Below are positions 1-6,435 of a DNA stretch of 8,531 bases, one piece after another (within the stretch, counting starts at the first letter, position 1; the number at the start of each line of letters is the position of its first letter). The stretch covers positions 1 through 8,531 of the forward strand of contig JBBQXF010000157.1 in the NCBI GenBank assembly GCA_038209965.1, given 5' to 3'. The position numbers and the translations under genes are program-made. This DNA comes from JALONO01 sp038209965 (lineage in GTDB: Bacteria; Bacteroidota; Bacteroidia; Cytophagales; Thermoflexibacteraceae). The notes under the pieces are model-generated. The model worked only from the letters and a program-made list of their open reading frames with translations, was not told the origin of the DNA and did no database searches.

Positions 1-1927
1 CCTGATAGTGGCCACTGGCTTTATCGGATCCACCGAAAAGGGGGAAAGCACGACGTTGGGCCGGGGCGGCTCCGACTATACCTGTTCCATTTTTGCCGCC
101 GCCCTAGATGCCAGCGAAGCCGAGATCTGGACCGATGTGGACGGCGTGATGACGGCCGACCCACGCAAAGTGAAGCAAGCTTTTTCCATTGATCGCCTGA
201 GCTACGAAGAGGCCATGGAAATGTCGCACTTTGGGGCCAAGGTAATCTACCCGCCGACCATGCTCCCGGCCATGAAAAAGAACATCCCCATCATCATCCG
301 CAATACTTTCAACCCGCCTTTCCAAGGTTCGGTGATTGGTAATGTCAAGTCCGATGCCTTTGCGGGCGTGCCCGTGAAAGGGATATCCTCCATCAGCCAC
401 ATATCGCTTTTGCGCTTGCAAGGGAGCGGGATGGTGGGCGAGCCGGGGGTATCGGCCCGGCTGTTCAATGCCCTGGCATCCGATCAGATCAGCGTCATTT
501 TGATTACCCAAGCCTCTTCGGAACATACGATCTGTTTTGCCGTCAAGCCCGAAGAAGCGGGCCCGGCCAAACGTGTGATCGACAAGGAATTTACCACTGA
601 AATCCGCGAGGGGCTCATCGATGAAGTGGTGGTGGAGCAGGAATTGTCCATCATTGCCATTGTGGGCGAAAACATGCGCAATTCGTCGGGCGTTGCCGGG
701 CGGATGTTCCAAGCAATGGGCAATAATGGGATCAATATCGTGGCCATTGCCCAAGGATCTTCGGAACTCAACATCTCTACGGTAATCAAAAAAGAGGACG
801 AGATCAAAGCCCTCCGCGCCTTGCACCAAGCTTTTTTTCTGTCCGACACCAAGACCATCAACGCGTTCATCGTGGGGGTCGGACTGGTGGGGAGCACCTT
901 GCTCCGCCAGATGAACGAGCAGCGTGAATACCTCAAACAAGAATACAACCTCGAGTTCAGGGTGGCCGGGATTGCCAATAGCAAAAAGCGCCTTTTCGAT
1001 CTCAATGGCGGCATCAACCTGGACCAGTGGCGCGAAGCCTTGGCCAAGGACGGGACTGAAATGAATGTGCAGGGCTTCATCCATGAAATGGAACAGCTCA
1101 ACTTGGCCAACTCGGTGTTTGTGGACAATACAGCCAGCGGCGAGGTGTCCCAGGGCTATGAAGAAATTCTGCGCAACAGCATTTCCATTGTCACCCCCAA
1201 CAAAATCGCGTCCTCGAGCAGTTACAGCCGTTACCTCAACTTGCGCAATACTGCCAAACGCCACGGCGTGTTCATGCTTTATGAAACCAATGTGGGCGCG
1301 GCCCTGCCCGTGATCAGCACCCTGCGCGACCTGATCAACAGTGGCGACCGGATCCAGCGCATTGAAGCCGTATTATCTGGCACTTTGTCCTATATATTCA
1401 ATACGTTCAGCGGTCAGGTGCGGTTCAGTGAAGTGGTGAAAGAGGCCAAGCTAAAAGGCTATACCGAACCTGACCCCCGCGAAGACCTGAGCTGCAAGGA
1501 TGTGGGCCGCAAAATCTTGATCTTGGCCCGCGAATGTGGCTACGGGATGGAATTTGAGGACATCACCATCAAAGGCTTCTTGCCCGAAAGTTGCTTAGCA
1601 GCCCCTTCGGTAGAAGATTTTTTCACTGAACTGAGCCGGCACGACGATTATTTTGAAAACCTCCGGGCCACTGCCGAGCAGGCCGGGCAGCGGCTCCGCT
1701 GCATTGCCAAATTTGAGGGTGGCAAAGCCCAAATTGCCCTTGAATCAGTCGGTTTTGACCATTCGTTCTATTCCCTCTCGGGCAGCGACAACATCATCGC
1801 CTTCACCACCACCCGTTACCCCGAGCGCCCGCTGGTGGTCAAGGGATCGGGCGCGGGGGCGGAAGTGACGGCTGCCGGGGTGTTTGCCGACATGATCCGG
1901 ATCGCCAATTATTTGCAGGGCGACTAG
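1..1927 (+). CDS. thrA: Bifunctional aspartokinase / homoserine dehydrogenase I, 5'-truncated
   Basis: This cytoplasmic enzyme catalyses two steps of the aspartate pathway: phosphorylation of aspartate, and NAD(P)H reduction of aspartate semialdehyde to homoserine for threonine and methionine. The gene runs in from the left edge (first whole codon at base 2) and ends at TAG 1925-1927. About 641 residues are visible of the roughly 810-820 usual for the fused enzyme, so the N-terminal part of the kinase is missing. In order one sees the kinase core with TTLGRGGSDY (about bases 50-80) and WTDVDGVMTADPR (about 128-167), two ACT-type regulatory segments (about 390-540 and 640-790), then the dehydrogenase. 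The dehydrogenase has a GVGLVG nucleotide-binding loop (875-892), VTPNK, YETNVGAALP, LSGTLSYIFN and GYTEPDPREDLSCKDVGRK. That last motif holds the acidic residues and lysine of the homoserine dehydrogenase active site. The ACT pair predicts feedback control by threonine (family knowledge). No thrB or thrC follows; a hairpin does. Confidence 0.97.
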   Translation, partial: LIVATGFIGSTEKGESTTLGRGGSDYTCSIFAAALDASEAEIWTDVDGVMTADPRKVKQAFSIDRLSYEEAMEMSHFGAKVIYPPTMLPAMKKNIPIIIRNTFNPPFQGSVIGNVKSDAFAGVPVKGISSISHISLLRLQGSGMVGEPGVSARLFNALASDQISVILITQASSEHTICFAVKPEEAGPAKRVIDKEFTTEIREGLIDEVVVEQELSIIAIVGENMRNSSGVAGRMFQAMGNNGINIVAIAQGSSELNISTVIKKEDEIKALRALHQAFFLSDTKTINAFIVGVGLVGSTLLRQMNEQREYLKQEYNLEFRVAGIANSKKRLFDLNGGINLDQWREALAKDGTEMNVQGFIHEMEQLNLANSVFVDNTASGEVSQGYEEILRNSISIVTPNKIASSSSYSRYLNLRNTAKRHGVFMLYETNVGAALPVISTLRDLINSGDRIQRIEAVLSGTLSYIFNTFSGQVRFSEVVKEAKLKGYTEPDPREDLSCKDVGRKILILARECGYGMEFEDITIKGFLPESCLAAPSVEDFFTELSRHDDYFENLRATAEQAGQRLRCIAKFEGGKAQIALESVGFDHSFYSLSGSDNIIAFTTTRYPERPLVVKGSGAGAEVTAAGVFADMIRIANYLQGD

Positions 1928-1935
1928 TCTGCGAT

Positions 1936-1982
1936 GCTACCAAACGTGCGGTTCTGGGCCATCGGACCGCACGTTTGGTAGC
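1936..1982 (+). terminator. Strong hairpin after thrA, probable transcription end
   Basis: A 17-base perfect inverted repeat (1936-1952 with 1966-1982, arm starting GCTACCAAACGTGCGGT) flanks a 13-base spacer. A further G-T and C-G pair can close the loop to 9 bases. It starts 8 bases after the thrA stop codon. No run of T follows the right arm, so it is not a textbook intrinsic terminator. The position directly behind a stop and ahead of an unrelated gene still favours transcription termination or 3'-end protection of the thrA mRNA. The repeat is symmetric, so it could act on both strands. Confidence 0.6.
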
Positions 1983-2024
1983 TCATTCACCTGCATCGGT
2001 GCCATTTTTTGCGTCGATCCAACC

Positions 2025-2077
2025 TTCCCAATCGATTTTGCCCTAGACCTCAACCGTTTTTGAGGTTGGCTTGGGAA
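2025..2077 (+). repeat. Nested inverted repeats between thrA and the plug gene
   Basis: An outer pair TTCCCAA (2025-2031) / TTGGGAA (2071-2077) encloses an inner pair ACCTCAA (2047-2053) / TTGAGGT (2060-2066) with a 6-base loop. A competing pairing is also possible: CCAACC (2019-2024) with GGTTGG (2064-2069) would use part of the inner right arm. The region lies upstream of the likely plug promoter, so it would be in the thrA read-through transcript or act as DNA. Function unknown; it may be a second termination structure. Confidence 0.35.
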
Positions 2078-2149
2078 AAGGCAATCAAGCAGGTTGACCA
2101 AAACCTAAATTCTCGATCCGGCAATGGCTCTGGTTTCCTTTTTTCGGAC

Positions 2150-2157
2150 TATATTTG
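2150..2157 (+). promoter_or_regulatory. Bacteroidota -7 promoter element for the plug gene
   Basis: TATATTTG matches the Bacteroidota -7 consensus TAnnTTTG exactly and lies 24 bases before the preferred ATG at 2182. Transcription would start near 2163-2165 and give a leader of under 20 bases. The -33 element is poor: no TTG lies at the usual distance, and only a TG at 2131-2132 could serve. Because this element overlaps the TTG codon at 2155, it argues against translation starting there. Confidence 0.5.
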
Positions 2158-2181
2158 TTACCAACGACCAACCACAAGTGC

Positions 2182-3453
2182 ATGAAACTCCGTTGCCTGG
2201 TTATTATTTGCTGCTGCTGTCTGGTGGCCCAACGTACGTTGGCGCAAGCCGTCAAGGCCCGCACCGATGACTTTATTTACGACTTTGACATCCGTACCCC
2301 CCAGGTCTACTTGGCCCCGGCCGGTGCGATCCAGAATATGCTTTTGCCCCCAATCACGGCCTTGGGCAGTGGGCTGCCACTGATATTGGAATTTGATAAA
2401 TTGAGTGAACAGATGGAACGGTTTGCCGTGCGGATCATCAATTGCAATGCCGACTGGTCGGTTTCCCAGCTCAATCCCACCGAATACTTGGACAGTTACA
2501 ACGAGTTTTTTATTACCGACCGCCAACTGTCGTTCAACACCAAGGTCAATTACGTCCACTACCGCTTTGAAGTACCACCAGTCAAGGTCTCGGGCAACTA
2601 TTTGATCAAAGTATATGAAGAAGGCTACGAAACCAATGTCAAACTGACCCGCCGCTTCATGGTGTTTGAGAATGGGGCCAGCATTGCCTCCCAGTTTGGC
2701 AGCCCGACGGGTGTGGAGGAAGCCCAGCGCAACCAGCAGATCCAGTTCAGTGTCAATTACGGGGCCTTCCAATTGGTCAACCCAATGCAGCAAATCAAGG
2801 TGGTGCTGCGCCAAAATTTTCGGTGGGACAATGCCATTGTGGGTTTGCAGCCGACCTTTGTCCGCGACTTTGAACGCACGCTGGACTACCAACATTTCAA
2901 CTTGGAGAACAATTTCAAGGGGGGGAGCGAGTTCCGGCTCTTCGATTGCCGCAACTTTCAGGCCCGCAACCTTAATGTGGCCAAGCAGGAGATGCGCCCA
3001 AAAATCAATGAGATTTTTATCAATCCTGATGAAAGTCGCAATGGCTGGGCCTACAACAAGCCCTTTGAAGATAAGAACGGGCGTTATTTTGTCCAGAACG
3101 TGCTCGGGCGTGACGGTGGCACGGAGGCCGACTATATGGAGGTGGTGTTCACCCTCAAGTTACCAGCGGAAGTGCCCGGGGCGGTGTACATCACGGGCGG
3201 ATTCGCCGACTGGCAGCTGATCGACGAGTATCGGATGAAATATTTTGCCGATCAACAGTGCTACCAGACTGTGCTGGTGCTCAAGCAGGGGGCCTACGAC
3301 TACCAATACAGCTACCTTCGGCCCGATGGCAAGCGGGACGACGTGTTTTTTGAGGGAACCCACGCCCGCACGGGCAATAGCTATGAGATTTTGGTCTATC
3401 TGCGGCCAGTGGGCGGTCGTTCCGATCGGTTGATTGGGTATAAATTATTCTAG
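2182..3453 (+). CDS. Type IX secretion system plug protein (DUF5103 family)
   Basis: The predicted 423-residue exported protein belongs to the DUF5103 family. Members include the Plug subunit that closes the periplasmic side of the SprA (Sov) outer-membrane translocon of the type IX secretion system (family knowledge). I chose ATG 2182 because it begins a clear signal peptide: MKLR, a hydrophobic core with four consecutive cysteines (residues 10-13), then a likely signal peptidase I site around TLA|QA at residues 21-22. An upstream TTG at 2155 would add nine residues and overlap the promoter. Family hallmarks are the N-terminal beta domain with IINCNADW, NPTEYLDSYNEFFITD, NYVHYRFEVP and SGNYLIKVYEEGY, and a C-terminal part with YITGGFADWQ, LKQGAYDYQYSYLRPDG and YEILVYLRPVGGRSDRLIGY. 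The length is normal and no frameshift is seen. It stands alone between a terminator and the cob promoter. Its role as the actual SprA plug, rather than as a paralogue, is inferred. Confidence 0.9.
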   Translation: MKLRCLVIICCCCLVAQRTLAQAVKARTDDFIYDFDIRTPQVYLAPAGAIQNMLLPPITALGSGLPLILEFDKLSEQMERFAVRIINCNADWSVSQLNPTEYLDSYNEFFITDRQLSFNTKVNYVHYRFEVPPVKVSGNYLIKVYEEGYETNVKLTRRFMVFENGASIASQFGSPTGVEEAQRNQQIQFSVNYGAFQLVNPMQQIKVVLRQNFRWDNAIVGLQPTFVRDFERTLDYQHFNLENNFKGGSEFRLFDCRNFQARNLNVAKQEMRPKINEIFINPDESRNGWAYNKPFEDKNGRYFVQNVLGRDGGTEADYMEVVFTLKLPAEVPGAVYITGGFADWQLIDEYRMKYFADQQCYQTVLVLKQGAYDYQYSYLRPDGKRDDVFFEGTHARTGNSYEILVYLRPVGGRSDRLIGYKLF

Positions 3454-3561
3454 CCGAAAATGAGTGGGGGAATAGATTTGATTATGATTGTCAGCCCAAT
3501 TTTAACTTATCCATCATCCGAGCACCATAACACCGGTACTGTTCAGCATCGACCGCCCAAA

Positions 3562-3593
3562 CTTGAAAATCGCTCAGCTTACGTTTACTTTTG
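3562..3593 (+). promoter_or_regulatory. Promoter of the cobTSC operon
   Basis: CTTG (3562-3565) and TACTTTTG (3586-3593) are separated by 20 bases. The downstream element matches the Bacteroidota -7 consensus TAnnTTTG exactly, and the upstream TTG sits at the expected -33 position. Transcription should begin near 3599-3601, giving a leader of about 25 bases before the cobT ATG at 3625. That is too short for a cobalamin riboswitch, which needs well over 100 bases. The 171-base gap between the plug gene and cobT otherwise shows no strong hairpin. Confidence 0.6.
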
Positions 3594-3624
3594 GGTGGCA
3601 TTCAGGGCAACAATTTAACAAGAC

Positions 3625-4623
3625 ATGATACAAGAAATCAAACAGAAAATCGATTTCAAAACCAAACCAATCGGCTCACTGGGCCAACTGGAAGAGATAG
3701 CGATTAAAATTTGCTTGGTGCAAAACACATTAACCCCAATACTGCTAAATCCAACTTTACTGGTATTTGCAGCCGACCACGGCATAACAAAAGAAGGAGT
3801 AAGTGCCTATCCAGCAGCCGTAACCCCGCAAATGGTACTTAATTTTTTGAACGGGGGAGCAGCGATAAACGTATTTTGCAAACAACATGGCATTGATCTT
3901 AAAGTAATCGATGCAGGGATCAATTTTGATTTTATCCCAAGCGAAAACCTAATGGATGCAAAAATTGCTAAGGGGACAAAAAGTTTTCTGACAGGAAATG
4001 CAATGACCACCGATGAAATGGAATTGTGTTTTGCAAAGGCAAATGGAATTATTGCACAAATTGCGGAAACTGGCTGTAATATTGTCGGTTTTGGTGAAAT
4101 GGGCATCGGCAACACCTCTTCGGCAAGTATGTTGATGAGCACACTGTGCAATATCTCTGTTGAACAGTGTGTGGGCAGGGGCACCGGTTTGGATGACGAT
4201 CAATTAACCCAAAAAATGAACATTTTAAAACAAGCCCAGCAAAACCGCGCTGAACCCAAAAGTGCCAAACAAGCACTAGAATATTTTGGTGGCTTTGAAA
4301 TTGCCCAAATTTGTGGGGCCATGCTCGCCGCTTACGATAAAAACATGCTGATACTGGTGGATGGGTTTATTGCTACCTCGGCGTTCTTGTGTGCTTTTCA
4401 TATTAGCCCAAAAATAATTGATAACGCTATTTTTTGTCATTTAAGTGATGAAAAAGGGCATAAAATAATGTTGCAATATTTGAATGTAAAGCCAATATTG
4501 AATATTGGTATGCGATTGGGCGAGGGTACTGGTTGCGCTGTTGCTTACCCCATTATTCAAAGTGCTGTAAATTTCCTCAATGAGATGGCAAGTTTTGAAA
4601 GTGCCAATATTTCCAACAAATAA
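3625..4623 (+). CDS. cobT: Nicotinate-nucleotide--dimethylbenzimidazole phosphoribosyltransferase
   Basis: The cytoplasmic enzyme transfers phosphoribose from nicotinate mononucleotide to 5,6-dimethylbenzimidazole or a related base, making alpha-ribazole 5'-phosphate, the lower-ligand building block of cobalamin. The protein has 332 residues, slightly shorter than the roughly 350 of enterobacterial CobT. Family motifs are KPIGSLG (14-20), FAADHGITKEGVS (48-60), VTPQMV and FLNGGAAINVF (66-84), GFGEMGIGNTSSASML (155-170, with E158 equivalent to the conserved glutamate 174 of Salmonella CobT), VGRGTGLDD (183-191) and MRLGEGTG (296-303). E300 of the last motif corresponds to the catalytic base Glu317. 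ATG 3625 sits about 25 bases after the predicted transcription start. It is the first gene of the operon, 3 bases from cobS. Codons are A+T-rich compared with thrA and the plug gene. Confidence 0.97.
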   Translation: MIQEIKQKIDFKTKPIGSLGQLEEIAIKICLVQNTLTPILLNPTLLVFAADHGITKEGVSAYPAAVTPQMVLNFLNGGAAINVFCKQHGIDLKVIDAGINFDFIPSENLMDAKIAKGTKSFLTGNAMTTDEMELCFAKANGIIAQIAETGCNIVGFGEMGIGNTSSASMLMSTLCNISVEQCVGRGTGLDDDQLTQKMNILKQAQQNRAEPKSAKQALEYFGGFEIAQICGAMLAAYDKNMLILVDGFIATSAFLCAFHISPKIIDNAIFCHLSDEKGHKIMLQYLNVKPILNIGMRLGEGTGCAVAYPIIQSAVNFLNEMASFESANISNK

Positions 4624-4626
4624 ACA

Positions 4627-5397
4627 ATGAGAGAAGAAATCAGGGTTTTTTTTACCGCTTTGATGTTCTACACCCGCATACCTTGTCCAAGTTGGGTGGA
4701 TCATTCCGAAGGCTACATCAACCGATCGACACGCTACTTTCCCTTCATTGGTTGGATAGTGGGCGGGGCAGCGGCAGCGGTCATTTATGCGCTGAACTTT
4801 ATTTTTCCAAGTTCGGTATGTGTCATATTATCGCTCGCCACCACCATCCTCATTACGGGCGCTTTTCACGAAGATGGCTTTGCCGATGTTTGTGATGGGT
4901 TTGGGGGCGGTTGGACGAAAGAAAAAATTTTGGAAATAATGAAAGACAGCCGAGTGGGTGCTTACGGTGCCATTGGCTTGATCATCCTATTTTCCTTGAA
5001 AATAGTTGTGTTGGTAGAATTAATGAATTTTGAATTGTGGTTTTGCCTCAAAGCAATCGCTTTGGCTCATGTGATCAGCCGGATGGCGGCGGTTACCATG
5101 ATTTTTACCCACAACTATTCTAGGGCCGACGAAACTAGCAAAATAAGGCCGATTGCCAAAAAACTGACGATGACCAATTTTATAATTAGCTCGGTTTGGC
5201 TTGTTCCCGCATTTTTAATTTTCCAGCATTGGTTGATTGTTTTGGTGGTGCTGCCCGTTTACTTGATGAAAATATACTTGGCAAACTATTTTACCAAATG
5301 GATAGGAGGCTACACTGGCGATTGTCTGGGAGCCACGCAACAAATAACCGAAATGATCACCCTTTTATTTTGCCTTGGCTTGTGCAAGTATATTTAA
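4627..5397 (+). CDS. cobS: Adenosylcobinamide-GDP ribazoletransferase (cobalamin synthase)
   Basis: The integral membrane enzyme joins adenosylcobinamide-GDP to alpha-ribazole or its phosphate and releases GMP, giving adenosylcobalamin (phosphate). The 256-residue protein has the usual family length. Motifs are FYTRIPCP near the N-terminus (14-21), RYFPFIGWIVGG (36-47), the acidic GAFHEDGFADVCDGFGGG (78-95), MKDSRVGAYGAIG (105-117) and IGGYTGDCLGA (226-236). The acidic residues of the second and fourth blocks are the expected metal and substrate ligands of this family. Several hydrophobic stretches (about 43-60, 62-79, 115-132, 137-160, 184-214 and 241-252) fit a multi-pass inner-membrane protein. 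The ATG follows the cobT stop after 3 bases, and the 3' end overlaps cobC by 16 bases, so the three are probably translated from one mRNA. The G+C content is less depressed than in cobT and cobC. Confidence 0.96.
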   Translation: MREEIRVFFTALMFYTRIPCPSWVDHSEGYINRSTRYFPFIGWIVGGAAAAVIYALNFIFPSSVCVILSLATTILITGAFHEDGFADVCDGFGGGWTKEKILEIMKDSRVGAYGAIGLIILFSLKIVVLVELMNFELWFCLKAIALAHVISRMAAVTMIFTHNYSRADETSKIRPIAKKLTMTNFIISSVWLVPAFLIFQHWLIVLVVLPVYLMKIYLANYFTKWIGGYTGDCLGATQQITEMITLLFCLGLCKYI

Positions 5398-5945
5398 TCC
5401 GACATACTACCCCAGCCATAGCCAAAGGAATTTGCTATGGCCAAACAGACATTGGTTTAAACGAAACCCTGTTTGAGCAAGAAATAAAAATTATTCAATC
5501 AAAGTTGTCCGATGAGATCGAACAGTTTTACACAAGCCCCTTGATACGCTGTAAGTCATTGGCCGAAAAGCTATCCCCCAATTGTATAGTTGATGGTAGA
5601 TTGATGGAATTAAATTTTGGAAATTGGGAAAATGAAAAGTGGAACGAACTAGACCAAGCTGATTTAAATCTGTGGATGGGGGATTTTGTAAATATAAAAA
5701 CTCCGAATGGAGAAAACTATTTGGATTTACACCGAAGAACCAAACAGTTTATTGCAATGGCCCTCAAAACAAGTAGTAAAAAAATTGCCATTGTAACCCA
5801 TGCTGGCAACATAAGAAGTTTCATAAGTTTTACCTTAGGTTTACCGCTTAAAAATTCTTTTAAAATACAATTGGGTTATGCTTCAGTAGTTGTTCTTACC
5901 TTAAACCAAGACAAATACCTTAATCAATTTAATCTCTTGCTATAA
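5382..5945 (+). CDS. cobC: Alpha-ribazole phosphatase, histidine phosphatase family
   Basis: This enzyme removes the 5'-phosphate from alpha-ribazole phosphate or from cobalamin phosphate, the last step of nucleotide-loop assembly. The predicted protein has 187 residues, close to the 190-200 usual for CobC. I chose GTG 5382: it places the beta strand MQVYLIRHTTP at the N-terminus as in relatives. The same frame stays open further upstream to 5196, but that part lies wholly inside cobS and encodes nothing family-like. Visible catalytic features are R7-H8 (phosphohistidine), the CobC signature GICYGQTDIGL (16-26), YTSPLIRCKSLAEKL (50-64, with R56), the acid E76 in LMELNFGNWE, and the second histidine H140 in VTHAGNIR. 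It overlaps the end of cobS by 16 bases and has no obvious ribosome-binding sequence, which fits translational coupling. The gene is A+T-rich. Confidence 0.93.
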   Translation: MQVYLIRHTTPAIAKGICYGQTDIGLNETLFEQEIKIIQSKLSDEIEQFYTSPLIRCKSLAEKLSPNCIVDGRLMELNFGNWENEKWNELDQADLNLWMGDFVNIKTPNGENYLDLHRRTKQFIAMALKTSSKKIAIVTHAGNIRSFISFTLGLPLKNSFKIQLGYASVVVLTLNQDKYLNQFNLLL

Positions 5946-5967
5946 TGGCCCGGGAGAAAATAAGATA

Positions 5968-5994
5968 CTTGGCAACGCGCACTTTTTTGCCAAG
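5968..5994 (+). terminator. Hairpin after cobC, possible operon terminator
   Basis: An 8-base perfect inverted repeat CTTGGCAA (5968-5975) / TTGCCAAG (5987-5994) with an 11-base loop begins 23 bases after the cobC stop. The T run (5983-5988) lies in the loop and right arm rather than behind the hairpin, so the intrinsic-terminator form is imperfect. An alternative small hairpin TTGCC (5987-5991) / GGCAA (5995-5999) shares the right arm. Confidence 0.35.
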
Positions 5995-6251
5995 GGCAAT
6001 GTGGTTTAAGCGGGTCAACAGGGTTTGCTTCTTGATTGTCTGCGCTTATTGTTCCGGTTGGCCGAAAACCGATTTTGTTTGGGGTAAATTGATTTTGGGT
6101 TTGTGCAATGTGATATTGACCAAACGGCCGGATAGGCGCTCTGGTAAAAATACAACTAATTGATTTTCAGTTTTTTAACAAATTGGTGTTGATTTTCGCC
6201 GTTTAAAGCATTATCTTTATTGGCCTCTGCCCAAGGCAAGTATGCCGTTAA

Positions 6252-6272
6252 GGGGCAAGCTTGCTCAGCCCC
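6252..6272 (+). repeat. GGGGC/GCCCC inverted repeat around a 10-base palindrome
   Basis: GGGGC (6252-6256) pairs with GCCCC (6268-6272). Overlapping its left arm is the perfect 10-base palindrome GCAAGCTTGC (6255-6264). The two structures are mutually exclusive in RNA. The palindrome could instead be a dimeric protein-binding site, but no regulator can be named from the sequence. Confidence 0.3.
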
Positions 6273-6316
6273 AAAGGTGACAAAAGTCATTTATCCGAAT
6301 AAGCTTGGTCACTTTT
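6273..6316 (+). terminator. Imperfect long-loop hairpin with T tail
   Basis: AAAGGTGAC (6273-6281) can pair with GTCACTTTT (6308-6316) over nine base pairs with one G-T wobble, followed by one more T and a C/T-rich stretch. The 26-base loop makes the fold weak. The 3' T-rich arm gives it some terminator character, and it lies just before the promoter-like element at 6335. Confidence 0.25.
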
Positions 6317-6334
6317 TCCTCCTCAGTTCCCACC

Positions 6335-6342
6335 TAATTTTG
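6335..6342 (+). promoter_or_regulatory. Possible -7 promoter element for ccoI
   Basis: TAATTTTG is an exact match to the Bacteroidota consensus TAnnTTTG. The nearest TTG upstream (6305-6307) is 27 bases away, further than the usual 19-21, so the -33 element is unconvincing. If used, transcription would start near 6349, leaving a leader of about 87 bases that contains the hairpin at 6362-6400. Confidence 0.35.
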
Positions 6343-6361
6343 CCCTATTCACAAAGGGAAA

Positions 6362-6400
6362 TGTGCGGCCAAGGTCGCTTTTCTGGCAAATGGCCGCGCA
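6362..6400 (+). repeat. 10-bp hairpin in the probable ccoI leader
   Basis: TGTGCGGCCA (6362-6371) pairs with TGGCCGCGCA (6391-6400). Nine pairs are Watson-Crick and one is a wobble (T6364-G6398), and the loop is 19 bases. The core GCGGCCA/TGGCCGC is perfect. It ends 35 bases before the ccoI start codon and has no T tail, so a leader structure or an operator is as likely as a terminator. Confidence 0.4.
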
Positions 6401-6435
6401 ACCAGCCCTGTTCCCGGGATCTAACATTGATCAGC

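Larger units (their letters stand above)
5946..6435 (+). other. 490-base region without a convincing gene, between cobC and ccoI
   Basis: No protein family is recognisable here on either strand. A 72-codon frame starts at 5945, overlapping the cobC stop as TAATG, and ends at 6163. Its product is rich in tryptophan, cysteine and arginine, resembles nothing known to me, and contains the hairpin listed at 5968-5994, so I treat it as chance. The region does hold several inverted repeats (5968-5994, 6252-6272, 6273-6316, 6362-6400), a T-rich stretch near 6163-6176 and one promoter-like TAATTTTG at 6335. The most likely contents are the cob operon terminator and the promoter and leader of ccoI. Confidence 0.6.

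Noticed and set aside
104..1264. Long open frame on the minus strand (386 codons) opposite thrA
   Set aside because: It is the antisense shadow of a strongly conserved G+C-rich gene. The product is rich in histidine and arginine in no recognisable pattern, and no family motif is seen.
2155..2181. Earlier TTG start for the plug protein
   Set aside because: It would put nine polar residues before the signal peptide and overlap the TATATTTG promoter element.
2158..2895. Minus-strand frame of 245 codons opposite the plug gene
   Set aside because: The plus strand carries the DUF5103 motifs and a signal peptide. The antisense product has no recognisable domain.
3454..3624. Possible cobalamin riboswitch upstream of cobT
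   Set aside because: No B12-box-like segment was found by eye, and the predicted transcription start leaves only about 25 bases of leader.
5945..6163. Small 72-codon frame overlapping the cobC stop as TAATG
   Set aside because: The overlap looks like translational coupling, but the product has no family resemblance, an odd composition, and spans an inverted repeat that fits a terminator. A conserved homologue in relatives would reverse this.
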